Below are positions 16,891 to 23,113 of a stretch of DNA of 23,113 nucleotides, in pieces. The notes below the pieces were generated by a model. The model had not been told where the DNA came from, did no database searches, and saw only the letters and a program-made list of their open reading frames with translations. How positions within the stretch are numbered: the first letter of the stretch is position 1; each line of letters opens with the position of its first letter. Made by a program: the position numbers and the translations under genes. This stretch comes from DALYLB01 sp046154695 (lineage in GTDB: Bacteria; Acidobacteriota; Blastocatellia; RBC074). Location: the NCBI GenBank assembly GCA_046154695.1, contig JBJXFI010000053.1, positions 1-23,113 of the forward strand, given 5' to 3'.

Positions 16891-17012
16891 CCCCCGTTCG
16901 ATGGCTGCATCCGCTTCCTCTTCTTCATCCGAGGCAACGACATGATCGGCCAATTCGCCGCCTGGATCGAGACTCCATTCGAGATGAAGTGAGACTAAAT
17001 GCCCCGGCGTCG

Positions 17013-17040
17013 TTGACAGCTTGTGAAATCATGTGCTAAT
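17013..17040 (+). promoter_or_regulatory. Candidate promoter of the ATP synthase operon
   Basis: A perfect -35 TTGACA at 17013-17018 is followed after 16 bases by GCTAAT at 17035-17040, preceded by TGT (extended -10). It lies about 80 bases before the atpF' start in an otherwise gene-free 229-base gap, in an AT-rich patch. Confidence 0.65.
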
Positions 17041-17119
17041 TATCTCAGCTTAATCTAACCGCGGTTTTCATCCCTGTTGAGGACTGTAGAGACGAAAAGA
17101 GAGGAGGGCCGAACCTGCC

Positions 17120-17575
17120 GTGAAGATCCTTGCGTTTGCCGGAAGCGTACTGAGCATAGATGGGTCGTTTTTATTCATATTCATCTCGATCCTGGTATTG
17201 GTCTGGGTATTGAATCGTACGTTGTTCAAGCCGATCAATCTGGTGTTGGACGAGCGGGAGCGTTTGGGGGCGGGGCGATTGACGGAATCGAAGCGGATGC
17301 TGGTGGAGGTCGAGCGGCGGTTGGGGCAGTACGAGGAGCAGCTGCGGCGGGCGCGGGCGGAGGCCTATCAGGAGTTGGAGGCGAAGCGGGGCGAGGCGCA
17401 GGCGGCGCGGGCCGAGCTGATCGCGGGGGTGAAGGCCGAGGTGACGGAGGAGACCGGCGCGGCGAAGGCCGAGATCGCGAATCAGGCGTCATCGGCGCAG
17501 GGGAACCTGGAGGTCGAGGCGCGCGCGATGGCGGCGACGATCTCCTCGCAGCTTCTCAATCGCCCGGTCAGTTAA
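17120..17575 (+). CDS. ATP synthase F0 subunit b' (AtpF2-like)
   Basis: 151 residues. The N-terminal membrane helix (GSFLFIFISILVLVWVLNRTLF, ~15-36) is followed by KPINLVLDERE and a long charged coiled coil, the standard layout of b-type subunits forming the peripheral stalk. Having a second b-type gene directly after it marks this as the divergent b' member of a b/b' pair, as in cyanobacteria and several delta-type Proteobacteria operons. It starts with GTG; GAGGAGG lies about 12 bases upstream, a rather long spacing. It is the first gene after the candidate promoter; no atpB or atpE precedes it. Confidence 0.85.
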   Translation: MKILAFAGSVLSIDGSFLFIFISILVLVWVLNRTLFKPINLVLDERERLGAGRLTESKRMLVEVERRLGQYEEQLRRARAEAYQELEAKRGEAQAARAELIAGVKAEVTEETGAAKAEIANQASSAQGNLEVEARAMAATISSQLLNRPVS

Positions 17576-17593
17576 GAAGGGAATCGAGTCGCA

Positions 17594-18139
17594 ATGAGCA
17601 TGACCAATTTGAATCGAATGATGCTCTCGTTTCCGGCGCTGTTTCTGTCGGGCGGCGGCGGCGGGGTGCATCCGGCGATCGCGAAGGCGTTCAATCTGGC
17701 CTTGTTTATCGGAGTGATGTATCTGCTGGTTCGCAAGCCGGCGCGGGAGTTCTTCACCAACCGGTTCGCGCTGGTTCGGGCGACGCTCGAGCACGCGGCA
17801 CGCGAGAAGGCGGCGGCGACCGCGAAGATGGCCGAGCTCGAGGCGCGGCTCAATCGCCTGGATGACGAGTTGAAGGGGATCAGGTCGCAGGCCGAGGCCG
17901 AGGCGCTGGCCGAGCGCGCGAGAATCGAGCGCGAGACCGCGCATGATCTGGAGAAGATCCGCGTGACCGCGCGCCGCGAGATCGAATCGGCCAGACAGGT
18001 TGCGATGACCGAGCTGCGCGAATTCGCGGCGGCCAAGGCCGTCGATCTGGCGGAACAGATGATTCGCCGCGAGCTGAAGCCGGAAGACGACGCCAAAATG
18101 CTCAGGCGCATGGCGGAAGAGATGAGCAATGTCCGCTAG
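17594..18139 (+). CDS. atpF: ATP synthase F0 subunit b
   Basis: 181 residues. An N-terminal hydrophobic stretch (MMLSFPALFLS) and a five-glycine linker precede the membrane helix AFNLALFIGVMYLLV and the KPAREFF junction, followed by a long Ala/Glu/Arg-rich coiled coil that ends in EMIRRELKPEDD-like residues contacting delta. It anchors F1 to the membrane as part of the peripheral stalk. The first hydrophobic stretch may be a cleavable signal, as in some delta-type b subunits. It lies 18 bases after the b' stop with GAAGGGAA as ribosome binding site. Confidence 0.9.
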   Translation: MSMTNLNRMMLSFPALFLSGGGGGVHPAIAKAFNLALFIGVMYLLVRKPAREFFTNRFALVRATLEHAAREKAAATAKMAELEARLNRLDDELKGIRSQAEAEALAERARIERETAHDLEKIRVTARREIESARQVAMTELREFAAAKAVDLAEQMIRRELKPEDDAKMLRRMAEEMSNVR

Positions 18140-18143
18140 AACG

Positions 18144-18168
18144 CGGGCGGCGGAAGCCCGACTTTTTT
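18144..18168 (+). terminator. Intra-operon terminator-like hairpin between atpF and atpH
   Basis: CGGGC at 18144-18148 pairs with GCCCG at 18156-18160 around a 7-base loop, followed by AC and six T (18163-18168). It looks like a short Rho-independent terminator yet sits inside the operon, 11 bases before the atpH start. It could attenuate expression of the downstream genes or be weak enough to ignore. Confidence 0.4.
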
Positions 18169-18178
18169 CACAGGAATT

Positions 18179-18721
18179 ATGAGCGTAATCACCATCGCCA
18201 ACAGGTATGCGCGCGCGCTTGCGGATGTGATCATCGAGCGGCGCGAAACCAACGAAGTCATCGGGGAGCTCAGCACGTTCGGCGGGATGATGGGCGGCCA
18301 CGCCCAGTTGCGCGATCTGTTCGCAAGTCCCGTGCTCGCGTTCGATCGCAAGCGCGCCGTGCTCGACGAGCTGCTCGCGCGCATGAAACTGAGACCGGCG
18401 AGCGAGAATTTTCTGCGGCTTCTGCTGGCCAATTCCCGGCTGCACAACCTGGACCAGATCCTGCGCGCGCTCTCCCGCGAAATCGACGCGCGCACCAACA
18501 TCGTCTCGGCCGAGGTCACCACCGCGCGCGAACTCGGCGACCCGGAGATGGATCTGTTGCGCGATAAATTGAAAGCGGCCACCGGCAAGGATGTGCGCCT
18601 GCGGTTCCGCACCGATCCGAACATCATCGGCGGTGTGGTCACACGCATCGGCGGCACCGTCTATGACGGCTCGATCAGGAGCCAGCTTGCCCAGATGAAA
18701 CAAAAATTGGTTGCTGGTTGA
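18179..18721 (+). CDS. atpH: ATP synthase F1 subunit delta
   Basis: 180 residues, the OSCP/delta family that links the peripheral stalk to the top of the alpha/beta ring. N-terminal ANRYARALADVI, central FASPVLAFDRKRAVLDEL and C-terminal DPNIIGGVVTRIGGTVYDGSIRSQLAQMK are all family signatures. AGGAA precedes the ATG. The last codons (LVAG and stop) are made of a GGTTGCTGGTTG repeat that continues the repeat tract of the following spacer, so the natural C-terminus may have been altered by repeat insertion. Confidence 0.92.
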   Translation: MSVITIANRYARALADVIIERRETNEVIGELSTFGGMMGGHAQLRDLFASPVLAFDRKRAVLDELLARMKLRPASENFLRLLLANSRLHNLDQILRALSREIDARTNIVSAEVTTARELGDPEMDLLRDKLKAATGKDVRLRFRTDPNIIGGVVTRIGGTVYDGSIRSQLAQMKQKLVAG

Positions 18722-18764
18722 CGGTAGCCGGTTCGTTTGATCGAACGGGAAGCTCGCATCCGAA

Positions 18765-18823
18765 AACAACCGACAACCGACACCAACCGACCCCCGACAA
18801 CAACCGATTACCGACCACCAGCG
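18765..18823 (+). repeat. CAACCGA-type degenerate tandem repeat in the atpH-atpA spacer
   Basis: The 115-base spacer contains a strongly purine/pyrimidine-biased tract of CAACCGA-like units (about four clear copies plus variants). Two GGTTG units at 18709-18720, in the last codons of atpH, are complementary to it, so the transcript may fold across the spacer. The same unit appears in reverse orientation at 10354-10380. Confidence 0.55.
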
Positions 18824-18836
18824 ACCGGAGCAAACA

Positions 18837-20351
<1,515 letters not shown>

Positions 20352-20378
20352 TCGCGCCCGCTACGCCGCACCGTTCCG

Positions 20379-21239
20379 ATGGCCTCGCTCAAGATCATCC
20401 GTAAGCGCATCAGCAGCGTCAAAAGCACGCAACAGATCACCAAGGCGATGAAGATGGTGGCGGCGGCGAAGCTGCGCCGCGCCCAGGAAGCCGCCCAGGA
20501 AGCCCGGCCCTACGCCGAGAAGCTCTCCGCCATGCTGCAGACGGTGGCGGCCCGCAGCGCCGACAGCGGCCATCCGCTGCTCGCCGAACGGGCCGAGGAG
20601 CGGCGCATCGACCTGATCGTCGTCACCAGCGATCGCGGCCTGTGCGGCGGTTTCAACACCGGCCTGATCCGCAAGGCCGAGCAGTTCGTCGCCGAGCACG
20701 CCGGCAGCAGCGTGCGCCTCACGGTGGTCGGCAACAAGGGCTACATGCACTTCCGCCGCCGCCCGGTGGGCGTCGCCGAGCAGCACGTGCAGATCCCCGG
20801 CGGTCCCGGCCTGGCGCTGGCCCTCGAGCTGTCGGCGCGGGTGGCCCGCGACTACATCGCCGAGGAGACCGACGGCGTCTACGTGCTCTACAGCCGCTTC
20901 CGCTCCGCCCTGTCGCAGGTGCCGACCGTCGAGCGCCTGCTGCCGGTGCCGCCCAATGCGGACAGCGACAGCGACACGGCCAATTACATCTACGAGCCGG
21001 ACGAGGCGACGCTGCTCGACCGGCTGCTGCGCCAGTACATCACCACGCTCATCTACCGCGCATTCCTGGAGTCGATCGCCAGCGAGCACGGCGCCCGCAT
21101 GACCGCGATGGACAACGCCACCGTCAACGCGCGCGACATGATCGACCGCCTGACCCTGGCGATGAACCGCGCCCGCCAGGCAGCCATCACCACCGAGCTG
21201 ATGGAGATCGTCAGCGGCGCCGAGGCTTTGAAGGGCTGA
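20379..21239 (+). CDS. atpG: ATP synthase F1 subunit gamma
   Basis: 286 residues, the central rotor shaft. The N-terminal helix MASLKIIRKRISSVKSTQQI with TKAMKMVAAAKLRRAQ, the central VTSDRGLCGGFN motif, and the C-terminal helix with MTAMDNATVNARDMI and RQAAITTELMEIVSGAEAL are diagnostic. It begins 27 bases after atpA with no visible Shine-Dalgarno, so reinitiation or coupling is likely. Third positions are overwhelmingly G/C, as in the right part of atpA. Immediately after the stop is a 34-bp palindrome. Confidence 0.95.
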   Translation: MASLKIIRKRISSVKSTQQITKAMKMVAAAKLRRAQEAAQEARPYAEKLSAMLQTVAARSADSGHPLLAERAEERRIDLIVVTSDRGLCGGFNTGLIRKAEQFVAEHAGSSVRLTVVGNKGYMHFRRRPVGVAEQHVQIPGGPGLALALELSARVARDYIAEETDGVYVLYSRFRSALSQVPTVERLLPVPPNADSDSDTANYIYEPDEATLLDRLLRQYITTLIYRAFLESIASEHGARMTAMDNATVNARDMIDRLTLAMNRARQAAITTELMEIVSGAEALKG

Positions 21240-21240
21240 A

Positions 21241-21274
21241 CCGCCAAGACGCCAAGCGCTTGGCGCCTTGGCGG
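21241..21274. repeat. 34-bp near-perfect palindrome between atpG and atpD
   Basis: The arm CCGCCAAGACGCCAAGC at 21241-21257 is followed with no gap by its reverse complement at 21258-21274, with a single mismatch (A at 21249 against C at 21266). It starts two bases after the atpG stop and ends 9 bases before the AGGAG of atpD. As RNA it would form a stable hairpin; as DNA a cruciform. I recall CGCCAAGACGCCAAG as a dispersed repeat in some high-GC genomes, but only this copy is in the window. Confidence 0.8.
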
Positions 21275-21293
21275 GCAATATTTAGGAGTGCAA

Positions 21294-22700
<1,407 letters not shown>

Positions 22701-22705
22701 TCGCC

Positions 22706-23107
22706 ATGGCCAGTAGTTTCCAACTGCGGGTGGTGACGCCGTCGCGCGCGGTGGTCGACCAGCCCGTCAGCGAAGTCACCGCGCCGGGGACGGCAGGCGA
22801 GTTCGGCGTCCTGCCGGATCACGCCAACTTCCTCACCTCGCTCGACAGCGGCCGGCTGACCTTCAAGGACCCTCAGGGCGCCCACCAGCTCGCCATCCGC
22901 GACGGCTTCGCCGAGGTATCGGACAACGTCATGACGGTGCTGACCGAAGCCGCGCAACAGCCGGGAGAGGTCGACACCGCCGCCGCCCGTGCCGATCTCC
23001 AGGCCGCCGAGGCCGAGCTCGCCAAGCTGGCGCCGATCGACCCCGAGTACGTCGCCGTCGACGCCAGACGCCGCTGGGCCCAGGCCCGGCTCGAAGTCGC
23101 GAAGTAA
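22706..23107 (+). CDS. atpC: ATP synthase F1 subunit epsilon
   Basis: 133 residues, starting 5 bases after the atpD stop with no ribosome binding site of its own, so translation is probably coupled. The N-terminal beta-sandwich shows LRVVTPSRAVVDQPVSEV and TAPGTAGEFGVLPDHANFLTSL, the epsilon signature; the C-terminal helical part (ARADLQAAEAELAKL) is complete and the stop is 6 bases before the window end. It forms the foot of the central stalk and can inhibit ATP hydrolysis. Any operon terminator lies beyond the window. Confidence 0.95.
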   Translation: MASSFQLRVVTPSRAVVDQPVSEVTAPGTAGEFGVLPDHANFLTSLDSGRLTFKDPQGAHQLAIRDGFAEVSDNVMTVLTEAAQQPGEVDTAAARADLQAAEAELAKLAPIDPEYVAVDARRRWAQARLEVAK

Positions 23108-23113
23108 CGACCC

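Noticed and set aside
16942..16992. A 16-residue leader peptide frame upstream of the atp operon
   Set aside because: No ribosome binding site, it lies before the candidate promoter, and nothing suggests attenuation control.
18765..18823. Possible CRISPR array from repeated CAACCGA units
   Set aside because: Units are only ~7 bases, irregularly spaced and degenerate, with no constant repeat-spacer structure and no cas genes.

Overview
The window looks like bacterial chromosome from an Acidobacteriota-type organism. Three lineage-flavoured families point there: a TIGR03437 C-terminal domain (first defined in Solibacter) at the end of a PQQ-type sugar dehydrogenase, an ADOP-type duplicated FtsX/MacB permease (TIGR03434), and a TIGR02999-type ECF sigma factor overlapping a Ser/Thr-kinase/ATPase/TPR protein. 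No rRNA, tRNA or CRISPR array was seen. These lineage assignments rest on remembered family features, not on searches.

Layout from left to right. (1) 1-100 is the C-terminal tail of an IS110-type transposase cut by the window edge. (2) 224-2143 is a secreted glucose/sorbosone dehydrogenase-like protein, followed by a strong hairpin. (3) 2513-7740 is a tight three-gene cluster: a GH38 alpha-mannosidase, mannosyl-3-phosphoglycerate synthase (mpgS) and mannosyl-3-phosphoglycerate phosphatase (mpgP). Together they suggest synthesis, and possibly turnover, of the compatible solute mannosylglycerate. (4) 7950-10352 is the ADOP permease. (5) 10424-12220 on the minus strand holds a short-chain dehydrogenase followed by an orphan sugar-binding lipoprotein. 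(6) 12567-16890 is the ECF sigma factor and the large kinase, overlapping by 11 bp. (7) 17120-23107 is an ATP synthase operon in the order b', b, delta, alpha, gamma, beta, epsilon. The a and c subunits (atpB, atpE) are not in the window.

The most striking signal is inside atpA. About one fifth of its first ~122 codons end in A or T (24 counted by eye) and glycine uses GGA/GGG/GGC freely. From about 19200 onward only about 8 of ~382 codons end in A/T and glycine is almost always GGC. The shift is abrupt, lies just before the conserved P-loop region, and persists through atpG, atpD and atpC. The spacer repeats also differ on the two sides. This suggests the contig joins two genomes at a conserved stretch of atpA, either by an assembly chimera or by a true recombination event. 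The right-hand ~3.9 kb should therefore not be assumed to belong to the same organism as the rest.

Secondary signals include a 34-bp near-perfect palindrome between atpG and atpD, a terminator-like hairpin inside the operon between atpF and atpH, a GGTTGTC/CAACCGA repeat family at two loci (one forming the last codons of atpH), a coiled-coil extension on the mannosidase, and a strongly basic tail on MpgS.
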